This document shows, piece after piece, positions 54,709 to 64,000 of a stretch of DNA of 64,000 nucleotides. Below the pieces are notes generated by a model, which was not told the origin of the DNA, ran no database searches, and saw nothing but the letters and a program-made list of their open reading frames with translations. The stretch is from Streptococcus penaeicida (GTDB lineage Bacteria > Bacillota > Bacilli > Lactobacillales > Streptococcaceae). The stretch is from the NCBI RefSeq assembly GCF_002887775.1, contig NZ_LOCM01000015.1, forward strand, positions 159,617-223,616. Direction: 5' to 3'. A program made the position numbers and the translations under genes. Every line of letters begins with the position of its first letter. Position 1 is the stretch's first letter.

Positions 54709-56661
54709 TTAATTCTCCAATTTCTTAATTTTGTCAGTAAAAATTTGATTTAGCAATTGATAGATAATATCATCATTACCTTTACGGTAAATTTCGGTAT
54801 AAAGGTGATTTTCAATGATGGATTGACTTATGGCAGTCATTAAATCTCTTATCTCTTCACTTTCATTGAGTCGCGTCAGCATGACTAAAATTCGTTTCAC
54901 AGTCTCGTCTTGACCATTCATTGACTTAGCTATAACTGGCTTGTCCAATTCAAAAATCAAGAATGTCGAAGAAGTCACATGACTCGATTGGGTATGAATT
55001 AAGGCAAGGTTTGTTTCTGGAATAGCCATGGGGCTCTCATGAAAACGGGCTGTCACTTTTTTAGTTAAATAGTCATTATCTTTAACGTTTTCCAAGGACG
55101 CCATGATCTGCTTAATAGTCAAATCAAAAGTCCTATCATTATAAATGTAAGTCAAACGAAAAGCTTCTAAAATAACCTGACTAGCATCAAAGTAATCTTT
55201 TAGATTTATGGAATGACCGTTTAGCAGGTCCTGACGTGGTTTAAAGTCACGGCTAACTTGAATGTGATTAAAGAAAGTTTCTAACTCCAATAATTCATTT
55301 GGACTAGGGAAACTTGACACTAAACGAATCCGTTGATCTACGAGTAATTTTGTTGATAAGACAGCATCAAAATTGTCAAAATCACTAGATTCTAAATTAT
55401 TTGTCCCTTTCGTATCAATACTTTCAATAAATGGTGCGATGTTTTTTAGTCTTGTAATGAGTAACTCAGTCGCCAAAGGTCGTTCATCCGTTAGTAATAA
55501 AAGGCGGATAGGATAGATTTGAGGACTCCTTCTTAAGCTGGAAGCAAAGTGAAGAGTAATTAATTCTAATTCATTTTCTGTTCTTAAATACTGTGGGAAA
55601 ATTTCCATCACTAAGAGTTTGATAACCCTATGCAGGTAATCACTATGGTTCAAGGCCTGATGAGCCAAATCAGCAATATTGGTATCTGCAAAAATAGTAG
55701 GAACAGCTAAATTTAGACGTATATGATTGAAAAGAAACTTAAAGAGTTTTTGATCTTTGGTAAAATTAATTTTGGTATATAGTGCTACTTTATCAATCAA
55801 ATTGGTCACATTGTAGAAAAACTCTGAATCAAAATTTTCTTGAAACAGCGGTGTTTCTTGACGCTTTAAAACTAACTGATCTAAAATTTGAGCATAATAG
55901 ACGATTTCTTGAAGAGGATAAAAAGTGTGTAATTCTTTTGATAAATCGCCGAATACCTTCTTTGAGAAATCTAAAGCAAGTTTTGAGACTTGATGCTTAT
56001 CCTGATTAACCTTATCCCAATTACTTAAAGCTAGAAGAGTGACAAAAAACTGACTTAGTTTTGAATCCATTTCCGGCAATTCCGCTTGATATTGTTGAAA
56101 AATTCGTCTTGCGATTTTAACTTTTTCTGTTGAAATCAAGTCAAAATGACCAAATCGTAAGTGATAGTAATCTGACAAACTAATACTGTTACAAAGTAAA
56201 ATAGCCAATAGACGCCTCTTTGACATTGGAATAGGGCCCAATTGGTAGCCCCTTTGACGCTGTAAAACAATGTTAAAGTCGGCTAACCTTTTTTCAATTT
56301 GTGCAATATCTTGAATAACAGTGACATTTGAAACAGATAATAAATCTTGTAAATAATCGTTTGTAATTTCTTCATCATTTATCAATAATTGATAAGTAAT
56401 TAAATTTAAACGCTCATTACGACTAAAACTTTCCTGACTGCTAAAAGATTGTAATTGCGCCAAATCTCCCGTTAGAAAATACTTTTGATCGTCTTTAATA
56501 ATACCAATATCAATGGTATTTAGACTCTTAGATAGATCATTTAAGACTCGATAGACTGTACGTCGTGATACTTTAAGAATATCACCCATATTATCAATTG
56601 AAAGCCTTCCGTATGTTAGGAAAGCTTTCATTAATTGTTCTTCTCTTTTAGTTAGTAGCAT
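54709..56661 (-). CDS. mtlR: Mannitol operon activator MtlR
   Basis: A 650-aa PTS-controlled transcription activator. In order it has two N-terminal helix-turn-helix regions (about 1-60 and 95-140), two PRD domains (about 190-400), an EIIB-Gat-like domain (about 410-490), and an EIIA-like domain (about 505-640, with [19 protein letters not shown]). The EIIB-like loop [16 protein letters not shown] lacks the usual cysteine, so that regulatory phosphosite seems absent; control would rely on the PRD histidines and the EIIA-like domain. Encoded inside the operon it controls. Confidence 0.92.
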   Translation of the reverse strand: MLLTKREEQLMKAFLTYGRLSIDNMGDILKVSRRTVYRVLNDLSKSLNTIDIGIIKDDQKYFLTGDLAQLQSFSSQESFSRNERLNLITYQLLINDEEITNDYLQDLLSVSNVTVIQDIAQIEKRLADFNIVLQRQRGYQLGPIPMSKRRLLAILLCNSISLSDYYHLRFGHFDLISTEKVKIARRIFQQYQAELPEMDSKLSQFFVTLLALSNWDKVNQDKHQVSKLALDFSKKVFGDLSKELHTFYPLQEIVYYAQILDQLVLKRQETPLFQENFDSEFFYNVTNLIDKVALYTKINFTKDQKLFKFLFNHIRLNLAVPTIFADTNIADLAHQALNHSDYLHRVIKLLVMEIFPQYLRTENELELITLHFASSLRRSPQIYPIRLLLLTDERPLATELLITRLKNIAPFIESIDTKGTNNLESSDFDNFDAVLSTKLLVDQRIRLVSSFPSPNELLELETFFNHIQVSRDFKPRQDLLNGHSINLKDYFDASQVILEAFRLTYIYNDRTFDLTIKQIMASLENVKDNDYLTKKVTARFHESPMAIPETNLALIHTQSSHVTSSTFLIFELDKPVIAKSMNGQDETVKRILVMLTRLNESEEIRDLMTAISQSIIENHLYTEIYRKGNDDIIYQLLNQIFTDKIKKLEN

Positions 56662-56685
56662 ATATTAATTATACACCAATCTCTA

Positions 56686-58446
56686 TTATTTATGCATTCT
56701 TTCAACCATTTTATCATATTCAGGACTTGTAACTAAACTATCAACAACAAGGACTTGAGCATTTGGTGCATATTGTTGCGCTTTTGCTTGATTGTTAATT
56801 GTTGTGACAAGTAAAATATTTTTAGAATTGAAAGCAGCAAGATTTGTATTTTCCGCTTTTGATACTGGAATGCCAATATTTCTGACTTTAAAGATTTCTT
56901 GTAAGGTTGCTTGCCCCATTGTTGCTGAACCTTTTGCTTGATCATAAGCGAAAACGACTTCATCAATGTAATTGAGATCAATTGCTTCTTCCTTAGCTGA
57001 ATCTTGTGCTAAAGCAGCAGCAAGTTCAGCACTAGGCTTTTTTGCAAGTTTGGCTACGATTTCATCATATTTAGGTGTTGCTAAGAAATTATCAACTGAA
57101 ACATGAGCTGCACGTGGGGTCTTTTGCGCTGCACGAGGTGCAAGTTCTTGTTGTGTAACAATTAATGTATTTGTTACGTCAGTTAAGTTAGAGATAGCTT
57201 TATTTGTTACTGTGATATTAAGACCAGCTTTCTTCACTTTATCACGTAAGATTGAAGCTCCCATTGCTGAAGAACCCATACCTGCGTCGCAAGCAAAGAT
57301 AATTTGTTGAATATCATCGCTAGCAAAATCTTCTGAAGAAGCTAGTGCTTGACCTTTTGATTCAGCTTTAGCTGCTTTGGTTGCTGCTTGTGCTTCTAAC
57401 AAAGCACTTTCGTCATCCTCTGATTTATCAGCTTTAAGAATAACTGATGCAATTAAGAATGAAACAAGGGCTGCAGAGAAGACACCTGACAATACTGCTA
57501 TGTAAGAACCACCTTTAGGAACCATACTCATGATAGCAAGAATTGAACCTGGTGATGCTGGTCCTCCAAGACCTGACCCTAATAATTGATTTGTAAATGT
57601 ACCAGTTACACCACCACCGATAACTGCTAAGAATAAAGCTGGTTTCATCATCACGTATGGGAAGTAGATTTCATGAATACCACCAAAGAAGTGGATAATT
57701 AATGCACCCCATGATGACGATTTAGCTGCGCCTTTACCAAATACAAGGTAAGCTAATAAGATACCAAGACCTGGTCCAGGGTTTGCTTCAAGTAAGAAGA
57801 GAATTGATTTACCAGTATTTGCAACTTGTTCTGCTCCTAGAGGTGTAAAGATACCATGATTAAGGGCATTGTTTAAGAACAAAATTTTAGCTGGCTCGAT
57901 AAGAATATTTGCTAATGGCAATAATTTCATATCGATAATCGCTTGAACACCGTGCCCTACTGCGGTTGTAAAGATAGCAACGAATGGTCCTACAATTTTG
58001 AAAGCTAATAAGAGGAGGGCAAAACCGATTAAACCTGCTGAGAAGTTGTTCACCAACATTTCAAAACCAGGGCGGATTTTTTCTTGGAAGGTTTCATCAA
58101 ATTTCTTGATAACCCATCCACCTAAAGGTCCCATTGCCATAGCACCGATGAACATAGGTACAGTTGAACCTGCAATGGCACCGAAAGTTGCAATAGCACC
58201 AACGACGGCTCCACGTTGACCGTGAACAACATAACCGCCAGTATAACCAATTAATAATGGTAATAGATAAGTAATCATTGGGCCAACTGCAGCACCAAAT
58301 TCTTTATTTGGCATCCAACCAGTTGGGATAAAGAGTGCAGTTAAAACACCCCATGCAATAAATGCACCAATATTGGGCATTACCATATTAGATAGTGAGG
58401 TACCTAATTTTTGGATTTTTACTTTAAGTGAAGATTTTTGTTCCAT
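56686..58446 (-). CDS. mtlA: Mannitol PTS IICB component with duplicated IIB domain
   Basis: A 586-aa permease. The IIC domain (about 1-340) has eight or so hydrophobic stretches and the GGIHEIYFPYVMMKP motif. After a charged alanine-rich linker comes IIB domain 1 (about 378-470) with the phosphorylated Cys386 in FACDAGMGSSAMGAS. A second, related IIB-like domain (about 493-586) has FAYDQAKGSATMGQA with Tyr-Asp in place of the Cys, so it cannot be phosphorylated at that site. The IIA domain is separate (mtlF). First gene of the operon, with a promoter, a MtlR-like palindrome and a cre-like site upstream. Confidence 0.94.
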   Translation of the reverse strand: MEQKSSLKVKIQKLGTSLSNMVMPNIGAFIAWGVLTALFIPTGWMPNKEFGAAVGPMITYLLPLLIGYTGGYVVHGQRGAVVGAIATFGAIAGSTVPMFIGAMAMGPLGGWVIKKFDETFQEKIRPGFEMLVNNFSAGLIGFALLLLAFKIVGPFVAIFTTAVGHGVQAIIDMKLLPLANILIEPAKILFLNNALNHGIFTPLGAEQVANTGKSILFLLEANPGPGLGILLAYLVFGKGAAKSSSWGALIIHFFGGIHEIYFPYVMMKPALFLAVIGGGVTGTFTNQLLGSGLGGPASPGSILAIMSMVPKGGSYIAVLSGVFSAALVSFLIASVILKADKSEDDESALLEAQAATKAAKAESKGQALASSEDFASDDIQQIIFACDAGMGSSAMGASILRDKVKKAGLNITVTNKAISNLTDVTNTLIVTQQELAPRAAQKTPRAAHVSVDNFLATPKYDEIVAKLAKKPSAELAAALAQDSAKEEAIDLNYIDEVVFAYDQAKGSATMGQATLQEIFKVRNIGIPVSKAENTNLAAFNSKNILLVTTINNQAKAQQYAPNAQVLVVDSLVTSPEYDKMVERMHK

Positions 58447-58481
58447 CAGAACGCCTCCTAATTTATTTACATTTTAATCTT

Positions 58482-58534
58482 ATCATGTAAGGGTTATCAG
58501 GAAAACTCAAACTTTGGCACAAGTCTTGTGACAA
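58482..58534 (-). promoter_or_regulatory. mtlA promoter with MtlR-type operator and cre-like site
   Basis: Minus strand: -35 TTGAGT (58505-58510), 17 bp, -10 CATGAT (58482-58487). Just upstream (58514-58534) is TTGTCACA-N5-TGTGCCAA, a nearly perfect palindrome resembling MtlR sites (TTGnCACA...TGTGnCAA). Between -35 and -10 lies TGATAACCCTTACA (58486-58499), which fits the cre consensus TGWNANCGNTNWCA except at one central base. Activation by MtlR and repression by CcpA are inferred. Confidence 0.6.
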
Positions 58535-58548
58535 AAACGAAAATATGA

Positions 58549-58577
58549 CAAAAAGCTAGGACATCAGTCCTAGCTAG
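58549..58577 (-). terminator. Terminator after glmS
   Basis: On the minus strand AGCTAGGAC / GTCCTAGCT, a 9-bp stem with a 4-nt loop, followed by T4-G-T. Confidence 0.87.
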
Positions 58578-58585
58578 ATTATATA

Positions 58586-60400
58586 TTATTCAACTGTTAC
58601 AGCTTTTGCTAAGTTACGAGGTTTATCAACATCAAGTCCACGCTGTAATGATGCATAGTAAGCAATTAATTGCGTTGGAATAACCATACCAATAGTTGCT
58701 AAGTAAGGGTGTACTTTGTTAACAATGATATCATCACCTTCACGTTCAAGGCCTTCTTCAACAACTGTTAAAACACTTGCTCCACGAGCAGCTACTTCTT
58801 GGATGTTCCCGCGAGTGTGTGCCGCAACTAGTTCACTTGATGAAATTAAACCAATAACTGGTGTTTTATCTTCAATCAATGAAATTGTTCCATGTTTTAG
58901 TTCACCTGCAGCGAAGCCTTCACATTGGATATATGAAATTTCTTTTAATTTAAGAGATGCTTCCATAGCTACGTAGTAATCATTACCACGACCGATGTAG
59001 AATGCATTACGTGTTGTTGCTAATAGGTTTTCAACTTTTGAAGCAATCAAGTCTTTTTCAGACAATGTTGCTTCAATCGATTGAGCAACTAATGACAATT
59101 CGTGAACAAGATCAAATTCAAGAGCTTCTTGTTTACCATTTGCTTCTCCTACAGCTTTTGATAAGAAAGCAAGAGCAGCTACTTGTGCTGTATAAGCTTT
59201 AGTTGATGCTACTGCAATCTCAGGTCCAGCGTGTAAAAGCATTGTATAAGTGGCTTCACGTGATAGGGTTGAACCAGGTACGTTGGTAACTGTTAGGCTT
59301 GGAATACCCATTTGGTTTGCTTTAACTAATACTTGACGACTATCAGCAGTTTCACCTGATTGACTTAAAAGAATGAACATTGGTTTTTTGCTTAATAATG
59401 GCATATTGTAACCCCATTCTGAAGCAACACCTAGTTCTACAGGCGTATCTGTTAATTGTTCAATCATTGATTTTGATGCAAACCCAGCATTATAAGACGT
59501 ACCAGCAGCAAGAATATAAATACGATCTGCTTCTTGAACTGATTTAACAATTGCAGGATCAATAGCCATTTTACCATCTTCAGTTGCATATGTCGAAATC
59601 AATTTACGCATAACAGTTGGTTGCTCATCGATTTCTTTTAACATGTAGAAAGGGTAAGTTCCTTTACCAATATCAGATAAATCAAGTTCAGCAGTATAAG
59701 AGTCACGTTCAACTTCATTTCCTTCATAATCAAGAACTTTAACAGCATCTTTGGTCAAGATAACCAGTTCTTTATCATGAATTTCCATAAATTCACTAGT
59801 TTCTCTAATCATAGCCATGGCATCAGAACATACCATGTTATAGCCTTCACCTAAACCAATTAATAAAGGTGATTTATTTTTAGCCACATAAATTGTATCT
59901 GCATCTTCAGTATCAATCAAAGCGAAAGCATATGAGCCTTCAATGATAGAAAGAGCTTTTTTAAAAGCTTCGAGAACTGAAAGATTATCTTCTTCAACAA
60001 ATTTTCCAATTAAATGAACAGCAATTTCAGTATCTGTTTGACCTTTGAAAGTATGTCCAGCTAAGTACTCTTCTTTCATTTGAAGATAGTTTTCAATAAC
60101 CCCATTATGTACAAGAACAAAACGTTCAGTTGCTGATCTATGAGGGTGTGCATTTTCAACTGTTGCTTGACCATGAGTTGCCCAACGGGTATGACCAATA
60201 CCAGTGCTACCAGCAACATCAATTCCGATTTTAGCACGTAAGTCTGCAATACGACCAACTGACTTCACCAAACTAGATTTAACACCATTAGCAACAAAAA
60301 TACCAGCTGAGTCATAACCACGATATTCAAGTTTTTCTAATCCTTGCATTAAAATATCTGTAGCATTACGATTTCCTACAACTCCTACGATTCCACACAT
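58586..60400 (-). CDS. glmS: Glutamine-fructose-6-phosphate aminotransferase
   Basis: Makes glucosamine 6-phosphate from fructose 6-phosphate and glutamine, the entry to UDP-GlcNAc and peptidoglycan. It is full length at 604 aa. The N-terminal nucleophile Cys2 (MCGIVGVVG) heads the glutaminase domain (HTRWATHGQATVENAHPH). Two SIS domains and the C-terminal LAKAVTVE follow. The ribosome site is a modest TTAGGT. No glmS ribozyme core is visible upstream; instead two NagR-type sites flank a strong promoter. Confidence 0.97.
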   Translation of the reverse strand: MCGIVGVVGNRNATDILMQGLEKLEYRGYDSAGIFVANGVKSSLVKSVGRIADLRAKIGIDVAGSTGIGHTRWATHGQATVENAHPHRSATERFVLVHNGVIENYLQMKEEYLAGHTFKGQTDTEIAVHLIGKFVEEDNLSVLEAFKKALSIIEGSYAFALIDTEDADTIYVAKNKSPLLIGLGEGYNMVCSDAMAMIRETSEFMEIHDKELVILTKDAVKVLDYEGNEVERDSYTAELDLSDIGKGTYPFYMLKEIDEQPTVMRKLISTYATEDGKMAIDPAIVKSVQEADRIYILAAGTSYNAGFASKSMIEQLTDTPVELGVASEWGYNMPLLSKKPMFILLSQSGETADSRQVLVKANQMGIPSLTVTNVPGSTLSREATYTMLLHAGPEIAVASTKAYTAQVAALAFLSKAVGEANGKQEALEFDLVHELSLVAQSIEATLSEKDLIASKVENLLATTRNAFYIGRGNDYYVAMEASLKLKEISYIQCEGFAAGELKHGTISLIEDKTPVIGLISSSELVAAHTRGNIQEVAARGASVLTVVEEGLEREGDDIIVNKVHPYLATIGMVIPTQLIAYYASLQRGLDVDKPRNLAKAVTVE

Positions 60401-60412
60401 AAATAAATACCT

Positions 60413-60430
60413 AAGTAAGTGAACTTACTT
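60413..60430 (-). promoter_or_regulatory. Hairpin beside the glmS ribosome-binding site
   Basis: AAGTAAGT-tc-ACTTACTT, 8-bp arms in the mRNA leader, directly abutting the AGG of the ribosome site (60410-60412). It may affect translation or mRNA stability; no function is shown. Confidence 0.4.
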
Positions 60431-60448
60431 CTTTCTTTTTCAAATAAA

Positions 60449-60465
60449 ATTGGTATAGTCTGATT
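60449..60465. promoter_or_regulatory. NagR-type operator, downstream copy
   Basis: ATTGGTATAGTCTGATT, identical over 17 bp to the copy at 60527-60543. It resembles the NagR/DasR-class site (TGGTATAGAC-type). Centre about +27 relative to the inferred glmS start. Confidence 0.6.
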
Positions 60466-60490
60466 ATTCCAACCAAAACTCTATGTTCCC

Positions 60491-60519
60491 AGTATAAACT
60501 AATGACTTTTTCTTGTCAA
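60491..60519 (-). promoter_or_regulatory. glmS promoter
   Basis: Perfect -35 TTGACA (60514-60519), 17 bp, -10 TATACT (60491-60496), minus strand. The best promoter in the window. Confidence 0.82.
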
Positions 60520-60526
60520 ACATTAT

Positions 60527-60543
60527 ATTGGTATAGTCTGATT
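60527..60543. promoter_or_regulatory. NagR-type operator, upstream copy
   Basis: ATTGGTATAGTCTGATT just upstream of the glmS -35 box, centred near -51. Separated from the downstream copy by 78 bp centre to centre. Confidence 0.6.
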
Positions 60544-60548
60544 TAAAT

Positions 60549-60586
60549 CAAAAAAATGAAGCTAAGATATATATCCTAGCTTCACG
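60549..60586 (-). terminator. Terminator after lepB
   Basis: TGAAGCTA / TAGCTTCA with a 12-nt AT-rich loop (the inner GATATAT / ATATATC may pair further), followed by T7 on the minus strand. The 89 bp between it and lepB hold nothing recognisable. Confidence 0.8.
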
Positions 60587-60675
60587 CTTTGTTACGACAA
60601 CTAATGACAATCAGTCTGTCATAAGCTAACTAACTTTAATCTCCTTTAAGAGCAACTTCTTAACAAATAGTTTTC

Positions 60676-61233
60676 TTATTCAACTTCAATAAAACCAAAG
60701 TCATCTAAAGGAAGTACTCTAAAGGTAACGACACCTTTTATTTGTTTGCGGTCAATCAATCCAAATTCTCGTGAATCAGCTCGATTTCGACGGTTATCAT
60801 TTAGAAGTAAAAATTTACCATCAGGAATAACGGTGTTATTTTCTCTTGAAATCGTTGAGATATTAAAATCATCTGTGAATAGACTGCCCATTGGTGATGT
60901 TGATAAATAATCGTTCTTAAGTTTTTCAATATACTGTTGATCCTCAATACCATTATTTAAATAAAAAATATCATCCATATAAGTTGCAGACTGACCACCT
61001 GTAGCAATGACGCGGCTGACAAACTCCTTATCATCAACCTCGTAGACCACAAAATCTTTATATTGCGGTTTTATATTACGTTTGATCGTAACTAAGTCAC
61101 CAGCTTTCAAGTATGAATTAGCTGAGTCTTTGTTAATTTCAATCGTAGAGAAAACAAATATTCTTAAAAGTATTGCAATTACAATAACAATTAAGGCAAT
61201 GATAATATTGCGTATAAAATCTCTTTTGACCAT
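60676..61233 (-). CDS. Signal peptidase I-like protein lacking the catalytic lysine
   Basis: A 185-aa S26 peptidase-fold protein with one N-terminal membrane span (about 9-29). Box B, normally S-M-x-P-T-L-x-x-GD, reads DSANSYLKAGD (Ser37 kept, Met lost). Box D, normally KRVIGxPGD, reads SRVIATGGQ, so the general-base lysine is Ser73. Box E NDNRRNRADSREFG is intact. A related lysine-less paralogue sits near pyk in other streptococci, to my recollection. It may be non-catalytic, or use another mechanism. It is between pyk and glmS, with its own terminator. Confidence 0.8.
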   Translation of the reverse strand: MVKRDFIRNIIIALIVIVIAILLRIFVFSTIEINKDSANSYLKAGDLVTIKRNIKPQYKDFVVYEVDDKEFVSRVIATGGQSATYMDDIFYLNNGIEDQQYIEKLKNDYLSTSPMGSLFTDDFNISTISRENNTVIPDGKFLLLNDNRRNRADSREFGLIDRKQIKGVVTFRVLPLDDFGFIEVE

Positions 61234-61317
61234 ATATACTCCTTACCTTGTTAACATTATAACATTTTCTAAGAAATAACAAAAGGTTAGAACTTTAAAG
61301 AATCTGAATTCTCTGAA

Positions 61318-61349
61318 TAAAAAAAAGTCACAAGCAAGCTTGTGACTCA
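61318..61349 (-). terminator. Terminator of the pfkA-pyk operon
   Basis: AGTCACAAG / CTTGTGACT with a 4-nt loop, followed on the minus strand by T7. Confidence 0.9.
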
Positions 61350-61359
61350 AATCATATTA

Positions 61360-62862
61360 CTATTTAACAGTACGAATACGCATTGTGTTAGTACCACCAG
61401 AACCAACTGGCACACCAGCAACGATAATGATATTATCGCCTGATTTAACCATACCTGATTCAAGAGCTAATTTTTCTGCAATTTCGAACATATCATCTGT
61501 TGAAGATGGTTTCGCAGCTACAATTGGAGTAACTCCCCAGTTAATCATTAAAGCTCTTTGAACTTTTTCATCAAATGTAACAGCTAAAATGTCTGCATCT
61601 GGACGGAATTTAGAAATAGCACGCGCTGTACTACCAGTTTCAGTGATTGTGACAATTAATTTAATGTCCATTGAATGTGTCGCATCAGTTACTGCAGATG
61701 CAACAACATCAGTTTTGTTATCACGTGAAAGTTTTGATGAATCTAAACGGCCATATTCATTAAGAAGTGTTTGCGCATTTTTATCAATTGTTGCCATTGT
61801 GCGAACTGATTCAACAGGGTATTTACCGTTAGCTGATTCACCAGAAAGCATTGTAGCATCTGTACCATCAATAACAGCATTGAAGACATCAGAAACTTCA
61901 GAACGAGTTGCACGAGGTTTTTCAGTCATTGTTTCAAGCATGTTAGTTGCAGTAATAACAGCTTTACCTGCAGCATTAACTTTAGTGATGATCATTTTTT
62001 GGAAAACTGGAACCATTTCAAATGGTACTTCAATACCCATGTCACCACGCGCAATCATGATACCATCTGCTGCTGCAATGATTTCATCAAGGTTATCGAT
62101 ACCTTGTTGGTTTTCAATTTTTGCAAACAATTGAACATGTTCATTACCAGTTTCACGACAGATGTCACGAACTTCTTCAACATCTTTTGCAGTACGTACA
62201 AATGAAATAGCGATAAAGTTCAAGCCTTGTTCTAAACCAAAACGAATATCAGCATTGTCACGTTCAGCTAAAGCTGGGAAAGGAATTTTAGTGTTAGGAA
62301 TGTTAACACCTTTTTGTTTAGCAATGATACCGTCGTTTTCAACTGTTACAACGAATTGGCGAGTAGCAATATCTTTCTCGATAACTTTAAGACCAAGTTT
62401 ACCATCATCAATAAGAATAGTATGACCAACTTCAACTTCATCATAGATATCTAAGTTACCAGCAACGCTCAAAGCAATAACATCGCGTGTTGATTGGATA
62501 CCTTGTTCAGTAGCAACACGGATTTCTTCACCAGTTACATAACTGTATTCTTTTGCATCATCAGCAAATAATTCAGTACGCATCTCTGGACCTTTAGTAT
62601 CTAAAAGGAAACCAACTCGTTTACGAGCCATTTCTTCAGCACGACGAACAGTTGCCATACGAGCACCTTGTTCCTCATGGTCACCATGTGAGAAATTGAA
62701 ACGGAAAACGTTAGCACCAGCTTCAATTAATTCAGCAATTTTTTTTGCTGATGCTTCAACATCAAGTTGACCAGCCCAGTAACCATCTTCTCCATATTTT
62801 TTGCCACCACGGATTTCAACCGCAGGACCAAGTGTTGCAACAATTTTTACGCGTTTACTCAT
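61360..62862 (-). CDS. pyk: Pyruvate kinase
   Basis: Transfers phosphate from phosphoenolpyruvate to ADP, the last step of glycolysis. The protein is 500 aa. The N-terminus is KRVKIVATLGPAVE, with the active-site segments FRFNFSHGDHEE and MIARGDMGIEVP, and the IIVAGVPVGSGGTNTMRIRTV allosteric C-terminal domain. I place the start at 62862 (MSKRVK); AAGGAG lies 12 nt ahead. A longer in-frame start at 62910 would cover that ribosome site. It follows pfkA after 73 bp in a pfkA-pyk operon, as in other lactic acid bacteria. Confidence 0.96.
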   Translation of the reverse strand: MSKRVKIVATLGPAVEIRGGKKYGEDGYWAGQLDVEASAKKIAELIEAGANVFRFNFSHGDHEEQGARMATVRRAEEMARKRVGFLLDTKGPEMRTELFADDAKEYSYVTGEEIRVATEQGIQSTRDVIALSVAGNLDIYDEVEVGHTILIDDGKLGLKVIEKDIATRQFVVTVENDGIIAKQKGVNIPNTKIPFPALAERDNADIRFGLEQGLNFIAISFVRTAKDVEEVRDICRETGNEHVQLFAKIENQQGIDNLDEIIAAADGIMIARGDMGIEVPFEMVPVFQKMIITKVNAAGKAVITATNMLETMTEKPRATRSEVSDVFNAVIDGTDATMLSGESANGKYPVESVRTMATIDKNAQTLLNEYGRLDSSKLSRDNKTDVVASAVTDATHSMDIKLIVTITETGSTARAISKFRPDADILAVTFDEKVQRALMINWGVTPIVAAKPSSTDDMFEIAEKLALESGMVKSGDNIIIVAGVPVGSGGTNTMRIRTVK

Positions 62863-62935
62863 ATTTATATGAAACTCCTTATTTTTCTGTCGATTATCGA
62901 CGTTTAACAATAGAAACGATAGCTCTCAGATAAGA

Positions 62936-63967
<1,032 letters not shown>

Positions 63968-63983
63968 TTAATTTAACGTCTTA

Positions 63984-63989
63984 ATTATA
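63984..63989 (-). promoter_or_regulatory. -10 box of the pfkA-pyk promoter
   Basis: Extended -10 TGcTATAAT on the minus strand, 35 bp upstream of pfkA. The -35 box would be beyond the window end. Confidence 0.6.
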
Positions 63990-64000
63990 GCATATTCCAT

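Noticed and set aside
60401..60540. glmS ribozyme
   Set aside because: I looked for the ribozyme in the leader; none of its conserved core is evident, and the leader is only about 85 nt. NagR-type sites explain regulation better.
61589..62134. 181-codon open frame antisense to pyk
   Set aside because: Mirror of the highly biased pyk codons; no ribosome site, no family resemblance. Similar antisense frames over pdp, asd, fhs and mtlA are rejected for the same reason.

Overview
The window is a low-GC Firmicutes chromosome segment from a Streptococcus. The evidence is the CiaRH two-component pair, a streptococcal-type split coaB/coaC/panT set, SpxA followed by UPF0223, an mtlA-mtlR-mtlF-mtlD operon, an asd RNA-like leader region, pfkA-pyk, and glmS/lepB gene order. 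I think a pyogenic-group species of the uberis/parauberis type is likely, but the species cannot be fixed from this sequence alone. There are no rRNA or tRNA genes, no CRISPR array, no insertion sequences and no prophage. It is core chromosome with a few accessory-looking genes.

Layout, left to right. 1-3.4 kb: the end of a MocR-like aminotransferase/regulator, a solo ATP-cone protein, and the asd-dapA lysine/cell-wall branch. 3.4-8.2 kb: a structured small RNA (asd RNA type) with its own promoter and terminator, then cls, a DUF1905 protein, fhs and a LipL-type octanoyl/lipoyl transferase. 8.3-12 kb (plus strand): CoA synthesis and pantothenate uptake (coaB, coaC, panT), then pgm. 12.2-20 kb (minus strand): a long nucleoside salvage operon, methyltransferase-pdp-deoC-cdd-bmpA-nupA-nupB-nupC, with a PurBox-like site near its promoter and a frameshift in the last permease. 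20-23.5 kb: coaA, rpsT, then ciaRH with a CiaR-type direct repeat in its own promoter. 23.8-31.4 kb: pepN and the pst phosphate operon (pstS-pstC-pstA-pstB-pstB-phoU), where pstC is frameshifted.

31.5-38 kb: spxA-UPF0223-inositol phosphatase, truB-ribF, and a small accessory operon of an orphan single-domain HsdS-like protein, an aromatic-acid-exporter-like membrane protein and a coiled-coil DUF2130 protein with a PD-(D/E)XK-like signature. 38-42.2 kb: a MacB/FtsX-type ABC exporter divergent from a TetR regulator, with overlapping promoters and paired operators. 42.2-46.6 kb: tpx, a GntR-RCK_C regulator of the BusR type, and a seven-gene Asp23/Gls24 envelope-stress operon built from tandem duplications. 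46.6-52.9 kb: pcrA, a CDF manganese exporter, an amino-acid ABC importer and a PhnA-family protein. 53-58.5 kb: the mannitol PTS operon. 58.6-64 kb: glmS with two NagR-type sites, a signal peptidase I paralogue that lacks the catalytic lysine, and pfkA-pyk.

The main themes are nutrient acquisition and salvage (nucleosides, phosphate, pantothenate, mannitol, amino acids), central glycolysis, and envelope/peptidoglycan supply (asd/dapA, glmS, cls, Asp23). The most unusual items are two one-base frameshifts in ABC permeases, a predicted leaderless coaB mRNA, the lysine-less LepB, the orphan HsdS/PD-(D/E)XK operon with a palindromic operator, and several well-formed regulatory motifs. I did not find a clearly new multi-gene system. 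The HsdS/exporter/DUF2130 operon is the best candidate for one.
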